This document shows, in pieces, positions 52,779-62,027 of a DNA stretch of 64,000 nucleotides. The notes under the pieces were generated by a model. That model was not told the DNA's origin, made no database searches, and saw nothing but the letters and a program-made list of their open reading frames with translations. Made by a program: the position numbers and the translations under genes. How positions within the stretch are numbered: the first letter of the stretch is position 1; every line of letters starts with the position of its first letter. Source of the stretch: Enterobacter_D sp963521185 (lineage in GTDB: Bacteria > Pseudomonadota > Gammaproteobacteria > Enterobacterales > Enterobacteriaceae); contig CAUQTV010000002.1 of NCBI GenBank assembly GCA_963521185.1, positions 248,001 to 312,000 of the forward strand, read 5' to 3'.

Positions 52779-53138
52779 TTATTGACCTTTGTGCGACAGC
52801 ATCGGGCCCAGCGCGTGGCCGCCCAGCAGATGCATATGAATATGATAGACTTCCTGACCACCGTGACGGTTACAGTTCATGATCAGACGATAGCCGTCCT
52901 GTGCAATCCCCTCCTGCTCCGCGATTTTCGCCGCTACCGTGACCATGCGACCCAGCGCCTGTTCGTGCGCCTCAGTCACGTCGTTGACGGTGGGAATAAG
53001 AATATTGGGAACGATCAGAATGTGCGTCGGTGCCTGGGGAGAAATGTCGCGGAACGCGGTGACCAGTTCATCCTGCCAGACGATGTCCGACGGAATTTCG
53101 CGGCGGATAATTTTACTGAAAATCGTTTCTTCGGCCAT
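52779..53138 (-). CDS. hinT: Purine nucleoside phosphoramidase HinT
   Basis: 119 residues from the ATG giving MAEETIF, as in E. coli; the open frame extends 23 codons further without support. HIT superfamily; hydrolyses adenosine 5'-phosphoramidates and lysyl-AMP. The histidine triad EVYHIHMHLLGG is intact. Upstream bases 53139-53453 hold the divergent hinT and fhuE promoters and no further gene. Confidence 0.96.
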   Translation of the reverse strand: MAEETIFSKIIRREIPSDIVWQDELVTAFRDISPQAPTHILIVPNILIPTVNDVTEAHEQALGRMVTVAAKIAEQEGIAQDGYRLIMNCNRHGGQEVYHIHMHLLGGHALGPMLSHKGQ

Positions 53139-53453
53139 GACATCTTCCTTCTTTATAACAGCATAATAATGCCTGAGAGTATGAGCGAGAATCTCCTGAT
53201 GTTTCAACTATAAACCGTATTTTCTTACGCGCCCGCTCTCCCGCCTGACTCACGCCCACGCCTTTGCCCGAACCGGTGATGTAAAACGAAGTTTCAGTAA
53301 TACAAATTACATCTGTTTACATCGTGAACTCTAATGCGTATATTTCGCATTTGCATTTCCATGCGCAATTCATACCTGAATAATTAAAACGCCGCGCTCG
53401 CCGTCGACAACGTATTGGCAACGAGCGTCATTACCAACATGTAATAAGGGTTT

Positions 53454-55676
53454 ATGATGTCTTTCACCGTTCACGCCAGGGATGAACAACGTCCGCCTCT
53501 CAACCATCCCACTCTGCTGGCTGCGTGCATTGCCATTGCACTGACGCCGGTTTCAAGCTTTGCAGCTACCGCTGATGCGACAGCGAAAACCGAAGATACC
53601 GTGGTGGTTGAAGGGACGACCAACGATAACGTCGTTGACAGCCAGGACCAGGACTACAGCGTAAAAACCACCACCACCGGCACCAAACTGCTGCTGGTGC
53701 CGCGCGATATCCCGCAGTCCGTCAGTGTGATCAGCCAGCAGCGTATGCAGGATCAGGATCTCACCACCATTGAGGATGTGCTGGATAACACCACTGGCGT
53801 GAGCGCGTCACGTATTGACAGCAACCGTACCAACTTCTTCGCGCGCGGTTTCTTCATCAGTAACTTCGCTTACGAAGATATGCCGACCTTCCTTGATAAC
53901 CGCTGGAACTTTGGCGACACCGCAGGCGACACGGCGATCTATGACAAGATTGAAGTGGTTCGCGGCGCGGCAGGCCTGATGAGCGGCACGGGTAACCCGT
54001 CGGCCTACGTCAACATGGTGCGTAAACATGCTGACAGCAAAGAATTTAAAGGTTCAGCCACCGCGACCTACGGTAGCTGGAACAATCAGCGCTATGTGCT
54101 GGATTTGCAGGCACCGCTGACGGAATCAGGCAAGGTGCGTGGCCGTGTGATCACCGGCTATCAGGATGAGGATTCCTGGCTTGAGCGCAACCATAGCCGT
54201 AAGAAATTCATCTATGGCGTGGTGGATGCTGACCTGACCGACACCACTACCCTCTCGCTGGGTTATGACTACCAGGAAAACGATGAAGATAGCCCGACCT
54301 GGGGTGGTTTCCCGTCGCTGTACAGTGACGGCAGCCGCACCCATTTCCGCCGCGGCTTCAACACTGCCGCTGACTGGGCGTACTCAAATTCTGACTCCAC
54401 CAAAATCTTCGCCAACCTGACACAGCAGTTCGGTAACGGTTGGGAAGCGAAGATCAACGCCATGCATGCGGAGACCAACTTCGACAGCCGCCTGATGTAT
54501 AACGGCTTCCCGGACAAAACCACCGGTCTTTATAACTCAGCGCTGTATCAGGGTGCGTGGGGCGGCTGGAACGTAGGCGAACGTAAGCAGGACTCCATTG
54601 ACGCCTTTGTGCGCGGGAACTACGAAGTGCTGGGTCGTCAGCACGAGCTGATGTTCGGTGGTAGCTACAGCCGTCAGCGCAACAACTATGACAACTCCTA
54701 CCCGGTGAACGATAACTTTGGTCTGATGGACGTTGGCAACATTCACAACTACAACGGTGATACGCTGGCAAACCCGACCTGGTCCGACTTTGCGCTGTAT
54801 CAGCGTGATGTGATCCGTCAGAAATCGTTCTATACCGCTACGCGTTTGTCGCTTGCCGATCCGCTGCACCTGATTCTGGGCGCGCGTTATACCGAATGGA
54901 GCGCTAAGTACAATCTGGAGCGTCAACCAAACGAAATCCGCAACAGTAAATTCGATGATGTTACGCCGTATGCTGGCCTGATCTACGACATTGATGACAC
55001 CTACTCAACCTACGTGAGCTATACGTCGATCTTCCAGCCGAGCGGTCAACGCGATGTGAACAGCGTGTTCCTCGACCCAACGACCGGTAAGAGCTACGAA
55101 GCGGGCGTCAAAGGCGACTGGTTTAACACGCGTCTGACGGCGTCTGTGGCGGTGTTCCGTACCGAGCAGGATAACGTTGCGGTGTCGACCGGCGTCACGA
55201 TCCCGAACTCCGGCGGCCAGACAGCGTATAAATCGCTTAACGGCACCGTCAGTAAAGGGATCGAATTTGAGCTGAACGGCGCAGTGACCGATAACCTGCA
55301 ACTGACCTTCGGTGCCAGCCGCTACGTAGCGGAAGACGAAGATGGCGTTGCGGTGAACCCGGATCAGCCGCGCACAACGCTGAAACTGTTCAGCCGTTAT
55401 CAGTTGCCGATGCTGCCAGAACTGGCGGTCGGTGGTGGCGCACGCTGGCAGACCAAAACCTGGCAGGATATCGCAGGCCCGAACGGCGATACCCGTATCC
55501 ACCAGAACGGTTATGCGGTCGTTGACCTGTTCACCCGTTACCAGGCGACTAAAAACCTGGCGATTCAGGCAAACCTGAACAACGTTTTCGACAAAGAGTA
55601 TTACGACTACCTGGGCACCTACGGTGTTTACGGTGCACCGCGTAACTTCTCTGTCAGCGCGAACTACAGCTTCTGA
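53454..55676 (+). CDS. fhuE: TonB-dependent ferric siderophore receptor FhuE
   Basis: 740 residues. Signal peptide about 1-37 (cleaved near FAA), TonB box EDTVVVEG, plug domain (PRDIPQSVSVISQQRMQDQD, EVVRGAAGLMSGTGNPSAYV) and a beta-barrel ending in Phe (SVSANYSF). E. coli FhuE takes up coprogen, rhodotorulic acid and ferrioxamine. Position and many barrel segments (LADPLHLILGARYT, TYVSYTSIFQP) match, but loops differ, so ligand range may differ. No clear Fur box was found; a palindrome AATGCG-N7-CGCATT is at 53333-53351. Monocistronic. Confidence 0.92.
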   Translation: MMSFTVHARDEQRPPLNHPTLLAACIAIALTPVSSFAATADATAKTEDTVVVEGTTNDNVVDSQDQDYSVKTTTTGTKLLLVPRDIPQSVSVISQQRMQDQDLTTIEDVLDNTTGVSASRIDSNRTNFFARGFFISNFAYEDMPTFLDNRWNFGDTAGDTAIYDKIEVVRGAAGLMSGTGNPSAYVNMVRKHADSKEFKGSATATYGSWNNQRYVLDLQAPLTESGKVRGRVITGYQDEDSWLERNHSRKKFIYGVVDADLTDTTTLSLGYDYQENDEDSPTWGGFPSLYSDGSRTHFRRGFNTAADWAYSNSDSTKIFANLTQQFGNGWEAKINAMHAETNFDSRLMYNGFPDKTTGLYNSALYQGAWGGWNVGERKQDSIDAFVRGNYEVLGRQHELMFGGSYSRQRNNYDNSYPVNDNFGLMDVGNIHNYNGDTLANPTWSDFALYQRDVIRQKSFYTATRLSLADPLHLILGARYTEWSAKYNLERQPNEIRNSKFDDVTPYAGLIYDIDDTYSTYVSYTSIFQPSGQRDVNSVFLDPTTGKSYEAGVKGDWFNTRLTASVAVFRTEQDNVAVSTGVTIPNSGGQTAYKSLNGTVSKGIEFELNGAVTDNLQLTFGASRYVAEDEDGVAVNPDQPRTTLKLFSRYQLPMLPELAVGGGARWQTKTWQDIAGPNGDTRIHQNGYAVVDLFTRYQATKNLAIQANLNNVFDKEYYDYLGTYGVYGAPRNFSVSANYSF

Positions 55677-55694
55677 TAGTACTGTGAAATATGA

Positions 55695-55721
55695 GGGGAG
55701 CCTGATGGCTCCCCTTTTTTT
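55695..55721 (+). terminator. fhuE terminator
   Basis: GGGGAGCC / GGCTCCCC with a TGAT tetraloop followed by seven Ts. Confidence 0.95.
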
Positions 55722-55736
55722 ATGCGTTGATAGAAA

Positions 55737-55845
55737 CGCCGGGTGGCGCAAGCTTACCCGGCCTACGGGTTAGCGGCCAGCTCCCAGGCCGGGCATATAA
55801 CACCCACCAACCCGTAGGCCGGGCAAACGCAGTGCCGCCCGGCAC
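55737..55845. repeat. REP/BIME repeats between fhuE and ptsG
   Basis: Units at 55737-55769 (ACGCCGGGTGGCGCAAGCTT...) and 55811-55845 (CCGTAGGCCGGGCAAACGCA...) in opposite orientation, with a half unit (CAGGCCGGGC) between them. They lie between two convergent genes. Confidence 0.85.
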
Positions 55846-55863
55846 CAGCCAAACACCAGACGT

Positions 55864-55887
55864 AAAAAAGGGAGCCATTTGGCTCCC
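55864..55887 (-). terminator. ptsG terminator
   Basis: GGGAGCC / GGCTCCC with an ATTT loop; on the minus strand it is followed by a run of Ts (A-run 55864-55869). Confidence 0.9.
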
Positions 55888-55908
55888 TCAGTCTCCCCAG
55901 ACTATTTC

Positions 55909-57342
55909 TTAGTTGCTGCGGATGTACTCATCCATTTCGGTTTTCAGGTTATCGGATTTGGTACCGAAAATCGCCTGAACGCCCGAACCTGCAACAACCA
56001 CACCTGCCGCGCCCAGTTTCTTCAGGCCAGCCTGATCCACTTTCGCCACGTCAGCTACGCTGACACGCAGACGAGTGATGCACGCGTCCAGGTTAGTGAT
56101 GTTTTCTTTACCGCCGAACGCAGAAACCAGAGCCGGAGCCATTTCGCTGCTCGATGTTGCTTTCGCATCATCCGTCGCGTCTTCACGGCCTGGGGTTTTC
56201 AGATCCAGCGCTTTAATCAGCACGCGGAACACGGTGTAATAAATCGCCGCGTAGCACAGACCCACAACCGGGAACAGCCACAGCTTGCTGCCGTTGCCGC
56301 TCAGCACGATGAAGTCGATCAGGCCGTGTGAGAACGATGTACCGTCACGCATACCCAGCAGGATACAAATCGGGAACGCCAGACCTGCCAGCACTGCGTG
56401 GATCCCGTACAGGATCGGCGCAACGAACATGAAGGAGAACTCGATTGGCTCGGTAATACCGGTCAGGAACGAGGTCAGCGCGGCGGAGATCATGATACCG
56501 CCCACTTTCGCGCGGTTCTCAGGTTTCGCTGAGTGCCAAATCGCGATGGCAGCCGCTGGCAAACCGTACATTTTGAACAGGAAGCCACCGGACAGTTTAC
56601 CGGCAGTCACGTCACCTGCCATATAGCGCGGGATGTCACCGTGGAAGACCTGACCAGCAGCGTTGGTGTATTCACCAATCTGCATCTGGAAAGGAACGTT
56701 CCAGATGTGGTGCAGACCAAACGGTACCAGGCAACGCTCAATGAAACCGTAGATACCGAACGCCACAACCGGGTTCTGGTACGCCGCCCACTGAGAGAAG
56801 GTCTGGATAGCCGTACCGATCGGCGGCCAAATGAAGGACAGGATAACGCCCATGAAGATCGCAGCCAGACCAGAGATGATCGGCACGAAGCGCTTACCGG
56901 CGAAGAAGCCCAGGTACTCAGGGAGCTTGATACGGTAGAAGCGGTTGAACATATAGGCTGCTATCGCACCCGAGATGATACCGCCCAGAACACCGGTATC
57001 CGCAAGGTGTTTCGCCGCGATTTCTTCAGCAGGTAAATGCAGTACCAGCGGTGCAACCACAGCCATGGTTTTTACCATGATGCCGTAAGCAACCACGGCG
57101 GCCAGCGCAGAAACGCCGTCGTTATTGGTGAAGCCAAGCGCCACACCGATAGCGAAAATCAGCGGCATGTTCGCAAAAACAGAACCGCCTGCTTCTGCCA
57201 TAACATGAGATACCACTTCTGGCAGCCAGCTGAAGTTTGCAGAACCGACGCCCAGCAGGATACCTGCGATAGGCAGTACGGATACTGGCAGCATCAGTGA
57301 TTTACCGACCTTCTGCAGGTTAGCAAATGCATTCTTAAACAT
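55909..57342 (-). CDS. ptsG: Glucose-specific PTS EIICB component PtsG
   Basis: 477 residues, the E. coli length. Takes up glucose and phosphorylates it to glucose 6-phosphate with EIIA-Glc. The N-terminal EIIC domain has about ten membrane segments and the glucose-site GITEPIEFSFMF motif; after a flexible linker (about 385-400) the EIIB domain carries the phosphocysteine in NLDACITRLRV (residue 421). Monocistronic with conserved control signals upstream. Confidence 0.98.
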   Translation of the reverse strand: MFKNAFANLQKVGKSLMLPVSVLPIAGILLGVGSANFSWLPEVVSHVMAEAGGSVFANMPLIFAIGVALGFTNNDGVSALAAVVAYGIMVKTMAVVAPLVLHLPAEEIAAKHLADTGVLGGIISGAIAAYMFNRFYRIKLPEYLGFFAGKRFVPIISGLAAIFMGVILSFIWPPIGTAIQTFSQWAAYQNPVVAFGIYGFIERCLVPFGLHHIWNVPFQMQIGEYTNAAGQVFHGDIPRYMAGDVTAGKLSGGFLFKMYGLPAAAIAIWHSAKPENRAKVGGIMISAALTSFLTGITEPIEFSFMFVAPILYGIHAVLAGLAFPICILLGMRDGTSFSHGLIDFIVLSGNGSKLWLFPVVGLCYAAIYYTVFRVLIKALDLKTPGREDATDDAKATSSSEMAPALVSAFGGKENITNLDACITRLRVSVADVAKVDQAGLKKLGAAGVVVAGSGVQAIFGTKSDNLKTEMDEYIRSN

Positions 57343-57348
57343 AATTGA

Positions 57349-57370
57349 GAGTGCTCCTGAGTATTTGTGC
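57349..57370 (-). promoter_or_regulatory. ptsG ribosome site and SgrS pairing region
   Basis: On the ptsG strand the leader reads CACAAATACTCAGGAGCACTC just before the start. The ACTCAGGAGCAC core, including the AGGAG ribosome site, is as in E. coli, where the small RNA SgrS pairs with it under sugar-phosphate stress. Confidence 0.7.
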
Positions 57371-57439
57371 TTTTTTTTACGCTTTCACGCATTGGCCCGG
57401 GGGGAGAACCGTGCCGTGGACGGGACATCTAAGCGCCCT

Positions 57440-57495
57440 TTATTTATTACGCAGAGTAAAATAAATCGGCGTAAGTTTGTTTGACGGCTATCACG
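57440..57495 (-). promoter_or_regulatory. ptsG promoter with Mlc operator and CRP site
   Basis: On the minus strand: CRP site CGTGA-N6-TCAAA (57480-57495), -10 TACTCT (57453-57458), and an Mlc operator spanning it (57440-57464, TTATTTTACTCTGCGTAATA...). Arrangement and sequence match the E. coli ptsG P1 region, so repression by Mlc and activation by CRP-cAMP are expected. Confidence 0.8.
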
Positions 57496-57556
57496 TTTCA
57501 GCGAGCGGTCGCCGTAAAACTTTCAGTAATTTACAAAAGCCATGTCTGAATGTGTC

Positions 57557-57590
57557 AAAAAAAGCGTCACCGCCCCTTTTGTGGCGGTGA
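57557..57590 (-). terminator. Terminator after ycfH
   Basis: TCACCGCC / GGCGGTGA with an 8-base loop and, on the minus strand, a run of seven Ts (A-run 57557-57563). It ends the mltG-tmk-holB-ycfH transcript. Confidence 0.85.
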
Positions 57591-57636
57591 ACTTTACTCG
57601 CATTGCCTATTAATTACGAGCTTTAAAAAAACTGAT

Positions 57637-58434
57637 TTATAAGGAGAATTGCAGGCGGGCGGGGTCGATATGGAAGAGTCTGGCGAAGTTTTGCGTGGTC
57701 TGTTGCGCCAGCTCTTCAACCGGAACGCCTTTCAGTACCGCCATATAATCGGCCACGTCGCGGGCCATCGCAGGCTGATTTTCTTTGCCCCGATGCGGCA
57801 CCGGTGCCAGGTACGGCGAATCCGTCTCCACCAGCAGCCTGTCGAGCGGCACGTAACGCGCGGCGTCTCTCAACTGTTCGGCATTACGGAAAGTGACAAT
57901 TCCAGAAAATGAAATGTAGAAGCCCATGTCCAGCAATTTACCCGCTGTTTCTCTGTCTTCAGTAAAGCAGTGTAGTACACCACCGCAGTCCGTCACCTTT
58001 TCCTCTTGCAGGATAGCCAGCGTGTCGGCGCGGGCGTCACGCGTGTGCACGATGACAGGCTTGTTCAGCTCGCGGCCAATGCGGATATGGTGGCGGAACG
58101 ATGCCTGCTGCTGGGGTTTGGTTTCCGGCGTATAAAAGTAGTCGAGGCCGGTTTCGCCCATCGCCACCACGCCCTCTTCTGCCGCCCACTGGCGCAGGGT
58201 TTCAACGTCGTACGCTTCGTCCTGATTGAGCGGATGCACCCCGCAGGAAAACACCACGTCATTGCGGTTACCGACCAGATCGCGCATCGCACGGTAACCC
58301 GGCAGCGTAGTGGCAACGGCCAGACAGAATTTTACGTCGCGCGCGGCGGCTTTCGCCAGTACATCATCAACGTCTTTATGCAATGACTGATAATCAAGGC
58401 CATCAAGATGGCAGTGTGAGTCGACTAAAAACAT
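57637..58434 (-). CDS. ycfH: TatD-family metal-dependent hydrolase YcfH
   Basis: 265 residues. TIM-barrel metallohydrolase: HCHLD metal motif at the start, GETGLDYFY, VIVHTRDA, HCFTED and VETDSPYLAP carry the expected His, Glu and Asp ligands. Family members have DNase or deoxyribonuclease-like activity; the role of YcfH is not established. Ten bases after holB. Confidence 0.95.
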   Translation of the reverse strand: MFLVDSHCHLDGLDYQSLHKDVDDVLAKAAARDVKFCLAVATTLPGYRAMRDLVGNRNDVVFSCGVHPLNQDEAYDVETLRQWAAEEGVVAMGETGLDYFYTPETKPQQQASFRHHIRIGRELNKPVIVHTRDARADTLAILQEEKVTDCGGVLHCFTEDRETAGKLLDMGFYISFSGIVTFRNAEQLRDAARYVPLDRLLVETDSPYLAPVPHRGKENQPAMARDVADYMAVLKGVPVEELAQQTTQNFARLFHIDPARLQFSL

Positions 58435-58444
58435 AATGTCTCTC

Positions 58445-59449
58445 TCAGAGGTGGGATACAGGAAGCAGCGCGCCCGGTTGCAGGTAGTGCTCCCAGCTTA
58501 AGAATAGATCGGTTAATAACAGTTCGCGGTTAATGGCCGCGACGTTTAATAGCTGTTCGCGACGCTGGAAAATCGCCGCCACCAGCGCTTGCAGCTTCGC
58601 GGCGCTGATCTGCTGCGCCAGCCGGGTCGCCAGCGCCAGCGCGTCCACATTGGTGAGCAGCGTCGCACCCTGCTGAACTTTCAGCGCGTCCATCAGCAAT
58701 GACGCCAGCCAGTGCAAACGCTCCGCCACGCGGTCGTGGTGCAATACGCTTTGCAGCGACAGCCAGTCACCGCGCGACAGGGCATCATCAACGGCGGCGC
58801 ACAGCGCCTGGCGTTGCGACCAGTTTTCCGCTTCAAGAAGCTGTTGCGCCGCCCCCGGTGCGCCCCCGCACAGTCGCAGCGCCGTCAGATTCGCCTCCGG
58901 GCTGGCGGCGGTCTCACGGGCCAGCCAGGCGCAGGCATAGCTTTCGGCAGGCGGCGAGAGATGGTGCACGCGGCAGCGGCTGCGCAACGTGGCCAGCAGG
59001 CGCGCAGGCTCGCGGCAGGCAAGGAAGAACCAGGTTTTCGCCGGTGGCTCTTCCAGAGTTTTGAGCAGCGCGTTCGCCGCCGCGTCGGTGAGCAGCGCGG
59101 CATCGTGGATCCAGACCACTTTCGCCCCGCCCAGACGGGCATGCTCATACAGCTTTTCATTCACGTCACGCACCGCGTCGATGCCGAGCGTGCTTTTGCC
59201 TTTTTCCGGCTCCAGCGAATAGTAGTCCGGGTGCGTCCCCGCCTGCATCAGCTGGCAGCCTCGGCAGTGCCCGCAGCTTTTATGCTCAGCGGGTTGTTGG
59301 CACATCAGATAGCGCGTAATGGCGTAGATCAGCGCGTCTTCACCCATACCGGGCAGTGCATGGATCAGTAGCGCATGGTGTCCGCGTCCGGCCTGATAGC
59401 TGGCGATCAGGTGTTCAAAGTCCGGGCGTAACCACGGGTACCATTTCAT
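58445..59449 (-). CDS. holB: DNA polymerase III delta prime subunit HolB
   Basis: 334 residues. Part of the clamp-loader complex; contributes the arginine finger but does not bind ATP, which fits the degenerate P-loop (HALPGMGEDALI). The zinc module cysteines (C-x8-C-x2-C-x2-C around KSCGHCRGC) and SRC-motif (LATLRSRCRVHHL) are present. Four-base overlap with tmk. Confidence 0.96.
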   Translation of the reverse strand: MKWYPWLRPDFEHLIASYQAGRGHHALLIHALPGMGEDALIYAITRYLMCQQPAEHKSCGHCRGCQLMQAGTHPDYYSLEPEKGKSTLGIDAVRDVNEKLYEHARLGGAKVVWIHDAALLTDAAANALLKTLEEPPAKTWFFLACREPARLLATLRSRCRVHHLSPPAESYACAWLARETAASPEANLTALRLCGGAPGAAQQLLEAENWSQRQALCAAVDDALSRGDWLSLQSVLHHDRVAERLHWLASLLMDALKVQQGATLLTNVDALALATRLAQQISAAKLQALVAAIFQRREQLLNVAAINRELLLTDLFLSWEHYLQPGALLPVSHL

Positions 59450-60087
59450 GCGCCCTGCTCCTGCACCCAGGCGGTTACGGTCTGGCGAATGTCGCGGATA
59501 ACGTCTTCCAGGGACTGCGTGGCATCGATCGTGCGAATGCTTGCGTCCTGCGCCGCCAGCTCACGATAGCGGGCGCGCGTACGGTTAAAGAAATCCAGCG
59601 ACTCCTGTTCTATGCGGTCAAGCTCGCCACGGGCGCGGGCGCGCTTCAGGCCCACTTCCGGCGTCACGTCGAGATAGAGGGTGAGATTGGGGCGAAAATC
59701 ACCCAGCACAGCGTCGCGCAGGGTGCCAAGCATCTGGGTATCGATACCGCGTCCGCCGCCCTGGTAAGCCTGGGTTGAGAGATCGTGGCGATCGCCAATG
59801 ACCCAGCATCCCCGCGCCAGCGCAGGCTTGATAACGGTTTCGACCAGTTGCACGCGGGCGGCGTAAAACATCAGCACTTCGGCTTTGTCATTAATGACTT
59901 CGTCACCGACGGACTTAATATCCAGCACCAGGCTGCGCAGCTTTTCAGCCAGCTGCGTGCCGCCCGGTTCACGGGTGAAGATCATCTCACCGATGCCGAG
60001 CGTTTTGAGCGTGTCGACCACGACGTCGCGCGCGGTGGTTTTCCCGGCACCTTCAAGTCCTTCGATAACGATATAGTTACTGCCCAT
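59446..60087 (-). CDS. tmk: Thymidylate kinase Tmk
   Basis: 213 residues. Phosphorylates dTMP to dTDP. P-loop EGLEGAGKTT, the DR-type motif in IGDRHDLSTQAYQGGGRG and the LID region (RARARGELDRIE) are of the E. coli type. Eleven-base overlap with mltG and four-base overlap with holB. Confidence 0.97.
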   Translation of the reverse strand: MGSNYIVIEGLEGAGKTTARDVVVDTLKTLGIGEMIFTREPGGTQLAEKLRSLVLDIKSVGDEVINDKAEVLMFYAARVQLVETVIKPALARGCWVIGDRHDLSTQAYQGGGRGIDTQMLGTLRDAVLGDFRPNLTLYLDVTPEVGLKRARARGELDRIEQESLDFFNRTRARYRELAAQDASIRTIDATQSLEDVIRDIRQTVTAWVQEQGA

Positions 60088-61099
60088 TTTTTTCCTTTAA
60101 CGCTTTTAGATAGTCCTGCACTGACCGGTTATGGCTGGCGAGATTGGTGTTGAAGGTATGCCCTCCTTTACCATCCGCCACAAAATAGAGATACGGCGTT
60201 TTCGCCGGGTGAGCGGCCGCATTGAGCGAGGCCTGGCCCGGTGTCGCAATCGGGCCTGGCGGGAGCCCGCTGATGGTGTAGGTATTGTACGCGGTTGGCG
60301 TCTCAAGATCGCTACGTGAAAGCTTACCGACGTATTTTTCACCCATACCGTAAATGACCGTCGGATCGGTTTGCAGACGCATGCCAATGCGCAGGCGATT
60401 CACAAACACCGATGCGACCCGGTCGCGCTCGCTGGCGACAGCGGTCTCTTTTTCAATGATGGAAGCCATGGTGACCAGCTGGTTTTGGTCGCTGTACGGC
60501 AGGCCGTCCATGCGCCCTTCCCAGGCTTTATCGACCGCAGCGACCATTTTTTGATGCGCGCGCTTCAACAACGCGACATCAGTGGTATTGGCGGTGTACA
60601 TCCAGGTATCGGGCCAGAACCAGCCCTCCACCCATTCCGGGTGCGCGAATTTAAGCGTCTGCGCCACACTCTGATAGCTGTCATCTTTCAGCGTATGCTG
60701 AATGTACGGCGCATCGCGCAGTTGCTTAAGGTAATCACTTAAGCGCATGCCTTCCACGAAGCGCAAAGGGAACTGCGCTTCTTTCCCGCTCTCCAGCAGC
60801 ACCAGCATTTCGCGCACCGTCATATTTGGCATCAGGCGATAAGTGCCCGCTTTGAAGTGCGACAAATCCGGCTCAATGCGCAGCAGCCACTGAAAAACGC
60901 GCGGACGGTTAATGATCCGCTCTTCATGCAGCTGAGTACCCAGCGCCAGACGACCCGTTCCCGCTTTTAGCGTGAAAATGGTCTCATCTTTGATGAGAAG
61001 CGGACTGTTCGCAAACTGGCGAACCTTATAAAAACCGGCACCCGCGGCAATGGCCATGACCACCAGCAGTAACAGGATAAAACGAAACATTTTCTTCAT
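60077..61099 (-). CDS. mltG: Endolytic murein transglycosylase MltG (YceG)
   Basis: 340 residues. Inner-membrane anchored by residues 5-24; cleaves nascent glycan strands and is thought to end their synthesis. A LysM-like segment is followed by the YceG domain with the catalytic Glu in MASIIEKETAVASERD. Ends in the NGQ tail. Eight bases after pabC. Confidence 0.97.
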   Translation of the reverse strand: MKKMFRFILLLLVVMAIAAGAGFYKVRQFANSPLLIKDETIFTLKAGTGRLALGTQLHEERIINRPRVFQWLLRIEPDLSHFKAGTYRLMPNMTVREMLVLLESGKEAQFPLRFVEGMRLSDYLKQLRDAPYIQHTLKDDSYQSVAQTLKFAHPEWVEGWFWPDTWMYTANTTDVALLKRAHQKMVAAVDKAWEGRMDGLPYSDQNQLVTMASIIEKETAVASERDRVASVFVNRLRIGMRLQTDPTVIYGMGEKYVGKLSRSDLETPTAYNTYTISGLPPGPIATPGQASLNAAAHPAKTPYLYFVADGKGGHTFNTNLASHNRSVQDYLKALKEKNGQ

Positions 61100-61107
61100 G
61101 ACGAAAT

Positions 61108-61911
61108 CTACTGCTCACAAAGTGGGGCTAAAAAGTGATAAAGCGTTCGCGATGTCCAGGTTTTGTCGCCACAGGCGCGCACAGGGATCACCGGCATTAA
61201 CGCATTGCAAATCAGCACTTCATCGGCGTCGTTGAGGGCATCCTGCGTCGCATTCACTTCAACAACGCGAAAAGACGAAGGGGCAAGCTGCGCCAGACAA
61301 TGCGCGCGCATCACGCCCGCCACGCCCGCCTGATCGAGCCGGGGAGTGAATACGTCACTGCCTTTTCGCCAGAACAGATTTGCGGCACAGCATTCCGTAA
61401 CCCACCCGTCGCTGTCAAGAACCAGCGCTTCATCGGCGCTCGTCTGCTCAAGATGAGTGCGAATTAACACCTGTTCGAGCCGATTGAGATGTTTAATGCC
61501 TGCCAGATGCGGATTGCGTCCCAGACGGACCGGGCTAAGTGCCAGCACGATCCCCTCTTCCCGCCAGCCTGCGTAATGGGCTGGCCGTTGGGAGACGCTC
61601 AGAATGCGCGTGGGCGCGTCGCAGGCGGTGGCGCTGTAGCCGCGCCCGCCTGAACCCCGCGTGAGGATGACTTTCAGCACGCCGCTTTCAAGCCCCTGCG
61701 CCTGAGCGCGCATCTCTGTTTCCAGAAGCGGCCAGTCGTTAAAAGGCAGCAGGAGTTTTTCACAGGCCTCCCGCAAGCGGCGAAGATGTGCCGGGAGAAA
61801 TTGCACGCTGCCCGCCAGAATGCGCGCAGTGGTAAAGCAGCCATCGCCAAACTGTATGGCCCTGTCACTTGCCGCAAGCGTGGGTTGCTTAAGACCATTA
61901 ATCAAGAACAT
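61108..61911 (-). CDS. pabC: 4-amino-4-deoxychorismate lyase PabC
   Basis: 267 residues from ATG at 61909-61911 (AGGAG upstream), as in E. coli; the longer frame is not supported. PLP enzyme that releases pyruvate to give p-aminobenzoate for folate. The PLP lysine lies in HLAGIKHLNRLEQ, and TECCAANLFWRKG is the fold-type IV signature. First gene after fabF. Confidence 0.96.
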   Translation of the reverse strand: MFLINGLKQPTLAASDRAIQFGDGCFTTARILAGSVQFLPAHLRRLREACEKLLLPFNDWPLLETEMRAQAQGLESGVLKVILTRGSGGRGYSATACDAPTRILSVSQRPAHYAGWREEGIVLALSPVRLGRNPHLAGIKHLNRLEQVLIRTHLEQTSADEALVLDSDGWVTECCAANLFWRKGSDVFTPRLDQAGVAGVMRAHCLAQLAPSSFRVVEVNATQDALNDADEVLICNALMPVIPVRACGDKTWTSRTLYHFLAPLCEQ

Positions 61912-61990
61912 AGAGGCTCCTGTAAGCAAGGCAGAACAGTCTGGCAGGACAGCGAACGGAGGACAAGCGGAGAAAGCTGAAAGGAAAAAA

Positions 61991-62015
61991 TAAAGGCCCG
62001 ACAAGCGGGCCTTTA
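61991..62015 (-). terminator. Terminator after fabF
   Basis: TAAAGGCCCG / CGGGCCTTTA with a 5-base loop, 13 bases past the fabF stop. Confidence 0.85.
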
Positions 62016-62027
62016 CGCACGCAGGCT

